This document shows, piece after piece, positions 34,713 through 44,519 of a DNA stretch of 64,000 nt (position 1 is the stretch's first letter; each line of letters opens with the position of its first letter). Location: assembly GCA_022822405.1 (NCBI GenBank), contig JAJEBT010000064.1, positions 1 through 64,000 on the forward strand, written 5' to 3'. The notes under the pieces were generated by a model. It saw nothing but the letters and a program-made list of their open reading frames with translations. It was not told where the DNA came from and did not search any database. Origin of the DNA: Alphaproteobacteria bacterium (GTDB lineage: Bacteria; Pseudomonadota; Alphaproteobacteria; MPNO01; UBA830). The position numbers were made by a program, and so were the translations under genes.

Positions 34713-35674
34713 CCCCGACGCAGCCGCAGGGGGTGAGCCTCGAGGTCACCGTCGGATCGCTCGTGCTCGGGAATCCGGTCATGCCGGCGTCCGGCACGTT
34801 CTCCGAGGATCTCGCCCGCGTATTCGATCTTGAACTCCTCGGCGCCCATGTCACCAAGACGGTGATGCCGGGGTTTCGCGGCGGCAATCCGACGCCGCGG
34901 GTCTGCGAGGTCCAGGGCTCGATGCTGAATTCCATCGGGCTTCCGACCAAGGGTGTCGCGTATTTCAGAGACGAGATCCTGCCGTTTTATGCGCAGTACG
35001 AGACCCCTCTCGTTGTCAGTGTCTCCGCCGGCACCGCGGACGGATTTGCCCGCATTTGCGAGGACCTGAGTGTTGCCGGCGTGGCTGCCATAGAGGCCAA
35101 CATCTCCTGTCCGAACATCGAGGAGGACGGCCGCGCATTTGCAATGCGCCCTGCCTCTACCTTTGACGTGATGGCGGCGATGCGCGCGGCGACGGACCTT
35201 CCGCTGTGGGCAAAGCTCAGCCCCAACACGGGAGAGACCCCCGAGGTCGCGCGCGCCGCCGAAGCCGCTGGCGCCGACGCCTTGGTTGTGGCGAACACGG
35301 CACTTGCAATGGCCATCGACGTGCGCACGCGCAAGCCGAAGCTCGGCAGCCTGATGGGAGGACTCTCGGGGCCGGCGCTCAAGTCGATCACGCTCCGCAT
35401 GGCCTATCAGTGCGCTCGGGCGACCGGAATTCCCGTAATCGGCTGCGGCGGCATTACGACCGTCGAGGATGTGGCCGAATACATGATTGCCGGCGCGACC
35501 GCGGTTCAGGTCGGCACTGCCACCTTTATCCGCCCGACCGCCATGATGGAACTCATTGAGGACCTCGCTGCCTGGTGCGCCGGCGAAGGAATCCGTGACG
35601 TCAGGCAGTTGATCGGATCGGTGCGCGACGACGAGGCGGCGGAAGATCTCGTGTTCATGGAGACTGCGCCTTGA
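34706..35674 (+). CDS. pyrD: Dihydroorotate dehydrogenase, class 1B catalytic subunit
   Basis: 322 residues forming the FMN TIM barrel. PASGTF, NSIGLPTKG and EANISCPNIEEDG are present; C135 in ISCPN is the class 1 catalytic cysteine. The C-terminal IGCGGITTVEDVAEYMIAGA and VQVGTA bind FMN phosphate. With PyrK it interconverts dihydroorotate and orotate using NAD(H). The ATG at 34706 has GGAGG eight bases upstream and lies inside the end of pyrK; a longer frame from 34607 is not conserved. The following carbamoylase gene hints at a catabolic role. Confidence 0.9.
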   Translation: MVTPTQPQGVSLEVTVGSLVLGNPVMPASGTFSEDLARVFDLELLGAHVTKTVMPGFRGGNPTPRVCEVQGSMLNSIGLPTKGVAYFRDEILPFYAQYETPLVVSVSAGTADGFARICEDLSVAGVAAIEANISCPNIEEDGRAFAMRPASTFDVMAAMRAATDLPLWAKLSPNTGETPEVARAAEAAGADALVVANTALAMAIDVRTRKPKLGSLMGGLSGPALKSITLRMAYQCARATGIPVIGCGGITTVEDVAEYMIAGATAVQVGTATFIRPTAMMELIEDLAAWCAGEGIRDVRQLIGSVRDDEAAEDLVFMETAP

Positions 35675-35699
35675 CCCGCCATTGCGGCAACCGGGTCGA

Positions 35700-36983
35700 A
35701 TGGACATGGCCCGCAACGTTCCGGTGACGACAGGCATGGCCGCACTTGAGACCATGGCCGCCGAACTCTTCGACCAGATCGCGGCGGTCTCGGCGGATGG
35801 GGTAGGGGTGTCCCGGCCGTCCTATGGCGACGGCGAGACCGACGCCATGGGGGTGCTCGAAGCGTTTGCCGCGGAACACGGCGTATCCTGCCGGTCCGAC
35901 CGGGCGGCCAACGCCATCTTCGATCTGGGGACCGAAGACCCCGATTCCTACATTCTCGTCGGTTCGCATATGGATTCGGTGCCCCACGGTGGCAACTATG
36001 ACGGGCTTGCGGGCGTGATCGCAGGCCTTCTGCTCCTTGTGGATTGCAGGAAGAACGGCCTCGATCCGCATCTTCCGGTCCGCGTCATTGCGCTGAGGGG
36101 CGAAGAAAGCGCATGGTTTGGACGCGCCTGCGTCGGTTCCAGGGCCCTCGCCGGAGAGCTCGGACCCGAGGACCTCAAGGCGCCCCATCGGAGCACGGGA
36201 CGGTCCCTCGAAGCCTGCATGAAGGCAGTCGGTGCGGACACGGCAGCGATCCGGCGCCAGGAGCTGCTTCTCGACTTCACGAAGGTGCGGATGTTTCTCG
36301 AGGTCCACATCGAGCAGGGGCCGGTGCTGGTCGAGCGCGGTCTTCCGCTGGCCGTGGTTACCGGCATCCGTGGCAATGTCCGCCACCGGCGCATTCGCTG
36401 CACCGGAGAAAGCGGCCATTCGGGTACGGTGCCGCGCTGGCTGCGGCGCGATGCCGTCTTTGCGGTCTCGGACCTCATCATGCGTCTCGATGAGCACTGG
36501 CAGACGATCCAGCAGCACGGCGGTGATCTCGTCGTGACCGTCGGCATGCTCCACACCGACGCCGAACATGACGCCATGTCTCGGGTGCCCGGTGAAGCGG
36601 AGTTCAGCTTCGAGGCCCGGAGCGAGTCCGATGCCACGCTCGATGCGATGGCTTCGCTTCTTCGCAGCGAGTGCGAGGCGCTCGAGCAGGCACGCAAGGT
36701 CAGCTTTTCGTTCGATCCCGCCATCCGCTCCGCTCCGGCGCGTTGCGATAGCGTCGTCGTTGACGGCTTGCGGGCAGCATGCCGCGACGTGGGTTTCGAG
36801 GACGAGGCCGTGGCTAGCGGCGCCGGCCACGACGCCTCCATATTCTCGAACGCGGGCGTGCCCACCGGCATGATCTTCGTGCGCAACGAGTACGGTTCGC
36901 ACAATCCGCGCGAAGCGATGGCCCTTGACGACTTCATGGCCGGATACGCGGTCCTGAGACGCTTCGTGCAGGGTTGTCGCTGA
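35700..36983 (+). CDS. M20 family N-carbamoyl-amino-acid hydrolase / allantoate amidohydrolase-like
   Basis: 427 residues of the Zn-dependent M20 amidase/carbamoylase group. Metal-site motifs are VGSHMDSVPHGGNYDG, ALRGEESAWFG and EVHIEQGPVLVE; a late GAGHDAS supplies the last histidine. Members cleave N-carbamoyl-L-amino acids, ureidoglycolate or allantoate. Right after pyrKD it could be a ureidosuccinase acting on N-carbamoyl-aspartate, the third step of orotate breakdown. This is an inference from context. The start is uncertain: ATG at 35700 is used, and another ATG at 35706 is in frame. Confidence 0.85.
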   Translation: MDMARNVPVTTGMAALETMAAELFDQIAAVSADGVGVSRPSYGDGETDAMGVLEAFAAEHGVSCRSDRAANAIFDLGTEDPDSYILVGSHMDSVPHGGNYDGLAGVIAGLLLLVDCRKNGLDPHLPVRVIALRGEESAWFGRACVGSRALAGELGPEDLKAPHRSTGRSLEACMKAVGADTAAIRRQELLLDFTKVRMFLEVHIEQGPVLVERGLPLAVVTGIRGNVRHRRIRCTGESGHSGTVPRWLRRDAVFAVSDLIMRLDEHWQTIQQHGGDLVVTVGMLHTDAEHDAMSRVPGEAEFSFEARSESDATLDAMASLLRSECEALEQARKVSFSFDPAIRSAPARCDSVVVDGLRAACRDVGFEDEAVASGAGHDASIFSNAGVPTGMIFVRNEYGSHNPREAMALDDFMAGYAVLRRFVQGCR

Positions 36984-37217
36984 ACGATTGCGCCGGTGGT
37001 GATTCCATTCCGTTTCCGGAAGGCCTGTACGGCTTGCCTCGGCATTGACCGGTTCGACACCTGCGGATAAGTTGCCGAGGGGTCGGCAGCGGGCCGCCTG
37101 ATCGGCGCATCGCGCTCGCGGCCGGCCGGACGCCCGATCACCGTCGATCATGGACCCAGACGAGTCCGCTTCCGGGCGGACCTTCGCCGGCAGGCGCAGG
37201 CTTCAGGGGTAGCCGCG

Positions 37218-37913
37218 ATGTTTTCGAACGCCTTTCCCGACCGCAAGTTGATCGCCGAGATGACGGCGAAGATGTTGCTGGAAATCGATGCGGTGCGCTT
37301 CCGCAAGGACCAGCCCTACATGTTCACGTCGGGACTCGCGAGCCCGGTCTATATCGACTGCCGGAAGCTGATTTCCTACCCGCGGATTCGCGGGACGCTG
37401 ATGGATTTTGCCGCCTCGATCGTTCTGCGCGACATCGGATTCGAGAAGTTCGACGCCGTAGCCGGTGGAGAAACCGCGGGCATTCCGTTCGCTGCGTTCC
37501 TGGCTGACAGGCTGAGCCTTCCCATGCAGTACGTCCGCAAAAAACCCAAGGGGTTCGGACGCGATGCGCAGATTGAGGGCGACCTCGAGGAAGGCCAGCG
37601 CGTCCTCCTCGTCGAGGATCTCACGACCGACGGCGGCAGCAAGATCAATTTCTGTGAGGCATTGCGCCGGGCCGGCGCCGTGGTCAGTGATACCCTGGTG
37701 ATCTTCTACTATGACATCTTTCCCGAAACCCGGGAGAAGTTGATAGAGCACGACCTCAGGCTCCACTATCTCGCGACATGGTGGGACGTCCTCGATGTCA
37801 GCAAACAGAACGAGATCTTTGCCGCAGACATGCTCGACGAGGTCCAGAAGTTCCTCGAGAACCCGCTCGCCTGGTCGGCCGATCACGGCGGTGTATCCAG
37901 GTTGTCGCTTTGA
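37218..37913 (+). CDS. pyrE: Orotate phosphoribosyltransferase
   Basis: 231 residues. [16 protein letters not shown] is the orotate/PRPP N-terminal signature, [10 protein letters not shown] the flexible catalytic loop, and [14 protein letters not shown] the PRPP-binding motif. It converts orotate and PRPP to OMP in pyrimidine synthesis. It is separated from the carbamoylase by 234 bases in which I see no gene, and precedes glnS by 89 bases. Confidence 0.95.
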   Translation: MFSNAFPDRKLIAEMTAKMLLEIDAVRFRKDQPYMFTSGLASPVYIDCRKLISYPRIRGTLMDFAASIVLRDIGFEKFDAVAGGETAGIPFAAFLADRLSLPMQYVRKKPKGFGRDAQIEGDLEEGQRVLLVEDLTTDGGSKINFCEALRRAGAVVSDTLVIFYYDIFPETREKLIEHDLRLHYLATWWDVLDVSKQNEIFAADMLDEVQKFLENPLAWSADHGGVSRLSL

Positions 37914-38002
37914 AGGCCTGGGGGTGCCGCTAGCGGCTGCATGCCGGGAATGGCGTGGCCGCGAAGACCGGCGCTCTCCCGGGCAACGGCGGATTATATG
38001 AC

Positions 38003-39691
38003 ATGACCGACATCGCCGGGACGGAACAGGCCCGTGACTTCATACGCGACCGTATCCGCGAAGATCTGGCGGCGGGCAGCCATTCCACTGTCGTCACGCG
38101 ATTTCCGCCCGAACCCAACGGCTATCTCCACATCGGACATGCCAAGTCGATCTGCCTCAATTTCGGGGTGGCGGCGGAGTTCGGTGGCCGCTGCAACCTC
38201 CGTTTCGACGACACGAATCCGCTGCGCGAGAGCCAGGAATATATCGATGCCATAGTTGCGGACGTGCGCTGGCTCGGATTCGAATGGGACGGGGAGCCAC
38301 GCTACGCTTCGGACAATTTCGAGCAGCTCTACCAGTGGGCCGAGCACCTGATTCGCAACGGCAACGCCTATGTTGACGATCAATCCGCCGATGAGATCCG
38401 CACAACGCGTGGCACCCTGACCGAGCCCGGCATGGAAAGCCCCTGGCGCGGGCGCGATGTCGAGGAGAATCTCGACCTGTTCCGCCGCATGCGCGGGGGC
38501 GAGTTCCCGGACGGCGCGCGGGTTCTGCGCGCGCGCATCGACATGGCGTCCGGAAACATCAACCTCCGCGATCCCGTGCTCTATCGCATCCTCCATGCGC
38601 CGCACCCACGCACCGGCGACAGTTGGTGCATCTATCCGACCTATGATTTTGCGCATGGCCAGACCGATGCCATCGAAGGCGTTACCCACTCCCTGTGCAC
38701 GCTCGAATTCGCTGATCACCGGCCGCTCTATGACTGGCTCATTGCGCAGCTGCCGGTGCCCATGGCACCGCGGCAGTATGAGTTCGCCCGGCTGGAGCTG
38801 AGCAGCACCGTGCTGTCGAAGCGCCGCCTTGGCGCGCTTGTCGACGACGGCTACGTAACCGGATGGGATGATCCTCGCATGCCGACCCTCTCGGGTCTCC
38901 GGCGACGTGGTGTGCCGCCTGCGGCGATTCGCGATTTCGTCTCGCGCCTGGCCGTTTCACGGAGCGACGGCGTCGTCGAATCGGCCATGCTGGACCACTG
39001 CGTGCGCGAGATCCTGAACGAAACCGCGCCCCGCCGCATGGGGGTGCTGCGGCCGCTCAGGGTGGTGATCGAGAGCTATCCCGAGGATGCGAGCGAGGAA
39101 CTCGAGATCGCCAATGATCCGCGCAGTCCGGCGGCCGGCGTACGGCGTGTACCGTTTTCCCGCGAGATCTTCGTCGAGCGGGACGATTTCATGGAGGATC
39201 CGCCGAGAAAGTTCTTCCGGTTGGCTCCCGGACGCGAAGTTCGGCTGCGCGGCGCCTATCTCGTGACCTGCGTGGGCGTGATCAGGGGCGCCGACGGCGA
39301 GGTGCGGGAATTACGCTGCGTCCATGATCCGGACACGCGCGGCGGCAACGCGCCGGACGGGCGCAAGGTACGCGGCGCGTTGCACTGGGTTTCGGCACCC
39401 CATGCAGTGGAGGCCGAGGTGCGGCTTTACGGACCGCTGTTCGTAGAGCCCGACGGAACGGATGGGCCTGGGCCGGAACTCAATGCCCGATCTCTCGAAA
39501 CGCTTGTCGGCTGCAAGCTGGAACCGGCGCTGGCCAAGCTGGAGCAAGGTGAGGTCGTGCAGTTCGAGCGCTTGGGCTATTTCTGCTGCGATCGTGAATC
39601 GGGATCGGAGATGCCTGTCTTCAACCGGACCATCGGTCTTCGGGATTCCTTTGCCCGGGCGATGGCCTCGGGGAAACTTCCCCATAGCTGA
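38003..39691 (+). CDS. glnS: Glutaminyl-tRNA synthetase
   Basis: 562 residues, the length of bacterial GlnRS. The class I signatures are [15 protein letters not shown] (HIGH) and VLSKRRL (KMSKS variant). LRFDDTNP and [17 protein letters not shown] are typical of GlnRS rather than GluRS, and a C-terminal beta-barrel anticodon-binding region follows. Many alphaproteobacteria lack GlnRS and make Gln-tRNA by amidation, so its presence is a point of interest. The ATG at 38003 gives the usual N-terminus; upstream in-frame codons to 37955 are not conserved. Confidence 0.95.
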   Translation: MTDIAGTEQARDFIRDRIREDLAAGSHSTVVTRFPPEPNGYLHIGHAKSICLNFGVAAEFGGRCNLRFDDTNPLRESQEYIDAIVADVRWLGFEWDGEPRYASDNFEQLYQWAEHLIRNGNAYVDDQSADEIRTTRGTLTEPGMESPWRGRDVEENLDLFRRMRGGEFPDGARVLRARIDMASGNINLRDPVLYRILHAPHPRTGDSWCIYPTYDFAHGQTDAIEGVTHSLCTLEFADHRPLYDWLIAQLPVPMAPRQYEFARLELSSTVLSKRRLGALVDDGYVTGWDDPRMPTLSGLRRRGVPPAAIRDFVSRLAVSRSDGVVESAMLDHCVREILNETAPRRMGVLRPLRVVIESYPEDASEELEIANDPRSPAAGVRRVPFSREIFVERDDFMEDPPRKFFRLAPGREVRLRGAYLVTCVGVIRGADGEVRELRCVHDPDTRGGNAPDGRKVRGALHWVSAPHAVEAEVRLYGPLFVEPDGTDGPGPELNARSLETLVGCKLEPALAKLEQGEVVQFERLGYFCCDRESGSEMPVFNRTIGLRDSFARAMASGKLPHS

Positions 39692-39916
39692 TCCGGTACG
39701 CAGGAATCACCCTCGGCCCGGTCGGCGGCGTGGAGTTTCCCCAAGGGTCGATGGCGATAACCGGGACGTGGCAACGCCGGCGGCCGGATATCATCTCGAC
39801 GGCGCCGGTCAGGGCGGTATCGTCCATCGGCTCATCCCTGTCAGAGAGCATGGACGGCAATCCTGGATCGTGGCATATGTTGAGCAGACCGACAGCAAGA
39901 GGAACCGGAGGACAGC

Positions 39917-41242
39917 ATGACCTGGTCTGATCGAGAAATTGCGGCACTGGTGCAGCCTGATCGGGCGCACCGCAAGGCCTATACGGATCCGGAGATCTTC
40001 GATCTCGAGATGGAACGCATTTTCGAACGCACCTGGATCTATGTTGGCCATGAGAGCCAGGTCCCGGATCCGGGAGACTATTATCTCGCCCAGGTCGGCC
40101 GCCAACCGCTGATCATGACCCGGGATTCCGACGGCAAGGTGCATGTGCTCTACAACCGCTGCCCGCATCGTGGCGCCCAGCTCTGTACGGCGCGCAAGGG
40201 AAATGCAGGAAACACCATCCGGTGTTCCTATCATGCATGGATGTTCCACCTCGACGGTCGCCTCGAAAGCGTGCCGGCTGCCGATGGCTATGACGGCACC
40301 GGTTTCGGACTCGACAATCCGGATTTCCACGTTCGCAAGCCGCTTCATGTCGACAACTATCGCGGTTTCTGGTTCGCCGCCATCGGCGGCGACGTCCCCG
40401 ATCTCGAGACTCATCTGGGCGCCGCGAAGACGGCCATCGACCAGCTGATCGATCGCGCACCCGGCGGCAAGACCGAGGTCGTTGGTGGGTGTTTTCACAT
40501 GATCCAGAAATCGAACTGGAAGATCTTCCTCGAGAACCAACTCGATGCGTCCCACCCCGGCGCGACCCACGAGTCCGCCGGCGTTGCGGCCAGATCGGTT
40601 GAGAACGAACGCCGCCAGGACGGGCGCGAGGTGCCGATCGAGTACTCCTTTCTTTCCGATTTCGCGCGTCTCGGCGTCGATGGGTGGGACAAGTTTGGCA
40701 CCGTCGGGTATTCGCGGGGGCACTGCACGCTCGAAGGGTACATGGGGTTGCGCCCCGACGATCCGGACACCAACGAGTATGTTGCCCGCATGTACGATGC
40801 CTATGGCGAGGAGCGGGCCGAAGAGATCCTTGGCATCAACCTCCATCATGTGCTGATTTATCCATGCCTCTCGATCCAACCGATGCTGCAGCAGCTGCGG
40901 GCGGTGCGTCCGCTGGGCCCCGACAGGACGCTGACCGAGATCTGGCATTTTCGTCTCAAGGATGCCCCCGAGGCCATATACCGGCGCTCGCTGGCCTACT
41001 ACTACCTTGTCAACTCGCCGTCGACGCTGGTCAATGCCGACGACCTGTTCAACTGGTGGAAGTGCCAGCACGGGCTCGCGTCCGAGGGTGGCGACTGGGT
41101 GAGCTTTCACCGCAATGCCGGTCAGGACCTGGTCGAGGGCGGCGTCCGCCGCTCGGCCCCGAAGAGCATGAGCGAGATGCCCATGCGGCACATGATGCAT
41201 GCGTGGAGGGACTACATGGCGGCCGAGGGAGCGGGACAGTGA
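39917..41242 (+). CDS. Rieske-type aromatic ring-hydroxylating dioxygenase, alpha subunit
   Basis: 441 residues. The Rieske [2Fe-2S] ligands are C82/H84 (CPHRG) and C103/H106 (CSYHAW). The mononuclear iron site is D210-x2-H213-x4-H218 (LDASHPGATH), with the third carboxylate probably in DDLFNWW. Such subunits insert O2 into aromatic rings using electrons from a ferredoxin/reductase, which are not encoded nearby. GGAGG lies about five bases before the ATG. The small subunit gene overlaps by four bases. An ABC importer on the other strand may supply the substrate. Confidence 0.93.
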   Translation: MTWSDREIAALVQPDRAHRKAYTDPEIFDLEMERIFERTWIYVGHESQVPDPGDYYLAQVGRQPLIMTRDSDGKVHVLYNRCPHRGAQLCTARKGNAGNTIRCSYHAWMFHLDGRLESVPAADGYDGTGFGLDNPDFHVRKPLHVDNYRGFWFAAIGGDVPDLETHLGAAKTAIDQLIDRAPGGKTEVVGGCFHMIQKSNWKIFLENQLDASHPGATHESAGVAARSVENERRQDGREVPIEYSFLSDFARLGVDGWDKFGTVGYSRGHCTLEGYMGLRPDDPDTNEYVARMYDAYGEERAEEILGINLHHVLIYPCLSIQPMLQQLRAVRPLGPDRTLTEIWHFRLKDAPEAIYRRSLAYYYLVNSPSTLVNADDLFNWWKCQHGLASEGGDWVSFHRNAGQDLVEGGVRRSAPKSMSEMPMRHMMHAWRDYMAAEGAGQ

Positions 41243-41781
41243 GCGCGGATGCAGCACTGAAGGCGCTTGCCCAGTCCGATCCGTTCGCGGTGGCTGAGGT
41301 CGGCTCCGAGATCCAGTACGCCGTGGAGCGGTTCCTGTACCGTCAGGCGGAGATCCTTGACGAGAAGAGATGGGACGAGTGGCTGGCGTTGTTCACCGAA
41401 GACGGGCGCTACTGGATGCCCGCTGAGGAGGAACAGACGGCCGGCGACGGGCTGCCCAACATCTTCTGGGAAGACCGCGAACTCATGCGAATCCGGATCC
41501 GGCGCAACCAGCATCCGCGTGCGCATAGTCAGGCGCCCAACAATCGCCTCAACCACGTGGTGTCGGGCGTCCTCGTCGAGAGGGTTGAAGGGAATGGCGA
41601 CGTGATCGTGCGTTCGCGCTTTGCCTGCGCCGAATATCTGCGCTACGAGGTTCGGCATTTCAGCGGAAAGTACCGCCACTATCTTGCAAGCACCGCCGAT
41701 GGGTACAGGATCGCTGTCCAGCGCGTCGATCTTGTCAACAGGGAAGGCCCCTACGACTACGTCATGCAGTGGTGGGTGTGA
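41239..41781 (+). CDS. Aromatic ring-hydroxylating dioxygenase, beta subunit
   Basis: 180 residues of the NTF2-like ring-hydroxylating beta family. FLYRQAEILDEKRWDEWLAL and DGRYWMPAEE at the N-terminus, RNQHPRAHSQAPNNRLNHVVS in the middle, and a C-terminal VDLVNREGPYDYVMQWWV are characteristic. The GTG start at 41239 overlaps the alpha-subunit stop (GTGA) and has GGGAG seven bases upstream. A longer frame reaching to 40684 is a shadow of the alpha gene. Confidence 0.9.
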   Translation: MSADAALKALAQSDPFAVAEVGSEIQYAVERFLYRQAEILDEKRWDEWLALFTEDGRYWMPAEEEQTAGDGLPNIFWEDRELMRIRIRRNQHPRAHSQAPNNRLNHVVSGVLVERVEGNGDVIVRSRFACAEYLRYEVRHFSGKYRHYLASTADGYRIAVQRVDLVNREGPYDYVMQWWV

Positions 41782-41866
41782 CGCGCAGTCGGCCGCAGAT
41801 CGGGACACAGGAATCATGCTCGCCGGCGGGCTGAGCCGGAGCGAACCCTTGTGGAACGGGGCGCGG

Positions 41867-42691
41867 TCAGCTCCTCCAGTCCAGGAGTCTCTTCTCGAGT
41901 TGTCCGACCATGTAACTCACCGTTACGCCGAGGATTGAGAGGATTGTTACCCCGGCGAAGAGTCGTTCGAGATCAAAGAGCGCTCCGGCTTCGAGGATGT
42001 AGGCGCCGACACCGTGCTCGGCGCCCAGCATCTCGGCGGCAACGAGCAGGATGATCGCGATTGCCAGCGAGATGCGAAGTCCGGACAGGATGCCGGGAAG
42101 GGCGCCTGGCAGCACGATCTTGCGTACGATCGAAAGCCACGTCAGGCCGAAGCTCTGGCCCATGCGGATCAGTCCTCGGTCGACATTGTCGACTGCGCCG
42201 TAGGTTGCGACCACGGTCGGTGTAAAGGTCCCGAACGCAATCAGCGCGTATTTCGATCCTTCGTCGATCCCGAACCAGATCACGAACAGTGGCAGGAGCG
42301 CAATCTTCGGTATCGGGAAGATGGCAGCGACCAGCGGCACAAGGCCTGCACGGATAAACGTGAACAGGCCGATGAGAATTCCGATAGCGATGCCGGCGGA
42401 GGCGCCGGCTACGGCGCCGACAACGAGGCGTGTGACCGACGGGACCAGGTGTTTCCAGAGCAGCCCCGTGCTCCAGAGGTCGCCGAACGTTTCGAGCACA
42501 GCGGACGGCCGCGGCAGGGTCAGATTGGAAATGATGCCGGCCCAGGTTCCGGCCTCGATGATCGCGATCAGGGAAACAAACACGATCGGGCCTATCCAGC
42601 CGAGCCGCTGTGGCGCGAATCCGCCGCCGCGGAACTCTACCGTCGACCGCAGCGTGCCGGGACGCTCGGCCATCGACCTGATTTCAGCCAT
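41867..42691 (-). CDS. ABC transporter permease, SsuC/TauC type
   Basis: 274 residues with about six membrane helices. The EAA-type loop is MGQSFGLTWLSIVRKIVLPGALPGILSGL, split across about 180-210, and AAEMLGAEHGVGAYI precedes the last helices. This is the inner-membrane subunit of a nitrate/sulfonate/taurine-type importer. It overlaps the ATPase gene by eight bases. It is convergent with the ring-hydroxylating oxygenase genes. Confidence 0.9.
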   Translation of the reverse strand: MAEIRSMAERPGTLRSTVEFRGGGFAPQRLGWIGPIVFVSLIAIIEAGTWAGIISNLTLPRPSAVLETFGDLWSTGLLWKHLVPSVTRLVVGAVAGASAGIAIGILIGLFTFIRAGLVPLVAAIFPIPKIALLPLFVIWFGIDEGSKYALIAFGTFTPTVVATYGAVDNVDRGLIRMGQSFGLTWLSIVRKIVLPGALPGILSGLRISLAIAIILLVAAEMLGAEHGVGAYILEAGALFDLERLFAGVTILSILGVTVSYMVGQLEKRLLDWRS

Positions 42692-43451
42692 GCACGAGTT
42701 CCTTGTCAGCGGCTGCGGCCTCGTCGCGGATCAGCGTCCAGAGGCGTTTCTGGAGGCCTTCGAGCTCAGCGTCGACAATGCCACGCTGTTCTATCGGGCG
42801 ATCGATTTCGACCACCTCCCGGATCACTCCGGGGCGGCGCGAGAGGACGACGATGCGGTGGCCGAGGCGAACGGCCTCGCCGAGATTGTGGGTGATGTAG
42901 ACTGCGGTGAACGGTTGGCGCGACCACAGGCCGATCAGGTCGTCCAGGAGCAGTTCGCGGGTCTGGGCGTCGAGGGCCGAGAGCGGTTCGTCGAGGAGCA
43001 TCACTGCCGGATTGACCGCCAGGGCGCGGGCGATTGCCACGCGTTGTTTCATGCCTCCGGAAAGTTGCCGTGGTAGCGCGTCGCGAAACTCGCTCAGGCG
43101 GGTGCGTCGCAGCACGTCCGAGATGATGGATTCTCTGCGTTCGCGCGTAAGGCTATGGTCTTCCAGCGCCAGGCTGACGTTGCCGCCGGCGGTGCGCCAG
43201 GGCAGGAGCGCGAAGTCCTGGAATACGTAGGTGAGCGGATTGAGGCTATCGGCCGGCGGCGCCCCTTCCTGCAGGACCTCGCCGCCACCCGGCTGCTCAA
43301 GCCCGCCTATGATTCGCAGCAATGTCGACTTGCCGCAGCCGGATGGCCCGATGATGCAGACGATCTGGCCGGCTCTGATCGTCAGGGAGAGGTCGCGTAG
43401 AACCTCGGTGTCGCCATAGCTGTGGCTGATGCGGTCGAGGACGAGGTCCAT
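42684..43451 (-). CDS. ABC transporter ATP-binding protein, SsuB/TauB type
   Basis: 255 residues. Walker A is GPSGCGKSTLLR, the Q-loop VFQDFALLPWRT, the signature LSGGMKQRVAIARAL, Walker B AVMLLDEPLSALD, and the switch YITHNLGEA. The C-terminal VVLSRRPGVIREVVEIDRP resembles SsuB/TauB/NrtD ATPases. It lies 48 bases after the substrate-binding protein gene and overlaps the permease. Confidence 0.92.
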   Translation of the reverse strand: MDLVLDRISHSYGDTEVLRDLSLTIRAGQIVCIIGPSGCGKSTLLRIIGGLEQPGGGEVLQEGAPPADSLNPLTYVFQDFALLPWRTAGGNVSLALEDHSLTRERRESIISDVLRRTRLSEFRDALPRQLSGGMKQRVAIARALAVNPAVMLLDEPLSALDAQTRELLLDDLIGLWSRQPFTAVYITHNLGEAVRLGHRIVVLSRRPGVIREVVEIDRPIEQRGIVDAELEGLQKRLWTLIRDEAAAADKELVHG

Positions 43452-43499
43452 GGCGTTTCCGGCCAGGGCGCAGATCTGCGCCCTGGCCGGAAGGCCCGT

Positions 43500-44519
43500 T
43501 CAGATCGACTTGACGTAGGACGGATCGACGAGCGTGTCCATCGTGATTCCGGCCTTGACCAGTTTTTCGGACTTGAACCATTCGAGCTGGTCGGAGACCG
43601 AACCCGTCATCAACGCGGCGCCCTTATTGATGCGCATGGCGCCGTTGCGGATCGACGGCGCGGCCTTGGCATAAGGGCGGTCGGCGTAAACGTATTTGTG
43701 GATGAGCTTGACCATGGCTTCGGCGGCGTCTGCGCCTGCGGTCTTGTCGACCAGAGCCGCATTGAAGTCGTCAGCGCCCTTCGAAAACGCGGCCAGGAAT
43801 GCCTTGGTCTTGGCCCTCTCCTTGGCGGCGGTATTGGCCGAGGTAAACACGGTGGTCACCTGGTAGTCCGGAATGTAATCCGCGATCACGCCGATCGGCT
43901 TCACGGCGCCGCCGCGGGCAAGCGCCTTGGCGATGTGCGGTACGATCGACCAGGCATCGATCTGGCCCGATTTCAGCGCGCCAATGATCGCCCCCACCTT
44001 CTGGAGCGGTTTCATCCTAATCCCACCGGGGAAACCCTCGGCGCGGGCGATCTTCGAAGCCATGTAGTGGAACGACGAACCCGCTGTGGTCATGCCATAG
44101 AGCTTGCCTTTGAGCTGGGCCGGTGACGTCAGCCCTGCGGCGTGGGCAGCGTTGGAGGCAAGAATCATCTGGCCGTCGACGCCCTTTTCCTCGCTGAGCG
44201 CGCCGCCGATCACCTTGGCGGCCCCCTTCTCGGCAAGGCTGATGAGTCCGCCTGAGATCGCGGTGACGCCGTAGTCGACATCTCCCGAAGCGATCGCCAC
44301 TGCCATCGGCTGGGCAGCCTGGAAGAACCGGAATTCGACATCGAGTCCCGCCTCCTTGAAGTATCCGCGCTCGTAAGCGACGAAACTCGCCGCATGGCTG
44401 GTGAAGCGCAGCGCTCCTACCTTGGTCTTGGTGGCGGCTTGTGCGGGCAGGCCGGCAGCGGATATCGCTGTCGCGGCGCCGATGGTGCCGAGGGCATGAC
44501 GGCGTGTAATGCTATTCAT
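43500..44519 (-). CDS. ABC transporter substrate-binding protein, NMT1/SsuA family
   Basis: 339 residues. A signal with MNSITRRHALGTIGAATAIS has a paired Arg and may use the Tat route, with cleavage near LPAQAATKT. The mature part has the SsuA/ThiY fold (AYERGYFKEAGLDVEFRF, AIASGDVDYGVTAI). It is the periplasmic receptor of the importer. The ATG at 44519 has AGGAGG nine bases upstream. The ligand could be an aromatic sulfonate or similar compound, inferred only from the adjacent Rieske oxygenase. Confidence 0.88.
   Translation of the reverse strand: MNSITRRHALGTIGAATAISAAGLPAQAATKTKVGALRFTSHAASFVAYERGYFKEAGLDVEFRFFQAAQPMAVAIASGDVDYGVTAISGGLISLAEKGAAKVIGGALSEEKGVDGQMILASNAAHAAGLTSPAQLKGKLYGMTTAGSSFHYMASKIARAEGFPGGIRMKPLQKVGAIIGALKSGQIDAWSIVPHIAKALARGGAVKPIGVIADYIPDYQVTTVFTSANTAAKERAKTKAFLAAFSKGADDFNAALVDKTAGADAAEAMVKLIHKYVYADRPYAKAAPSIRNGAMRINKGAALMTGSVSDQLEWFKSEKLVKAGITMDTLVDPSYVKSI

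Noticed and set aside
35655-37151. 498-codon minus-strand frame opposite the carbamoylase
   Set aside because: Antisense shadow; the plus-strand protein has intact M20 motifs.
37926-37937. 12-base palindrome GCCGCTAGCGGC between pyrE and glnS
   Set aside because: Short and isolated; likely to occur by chance in GC-rich DNA.
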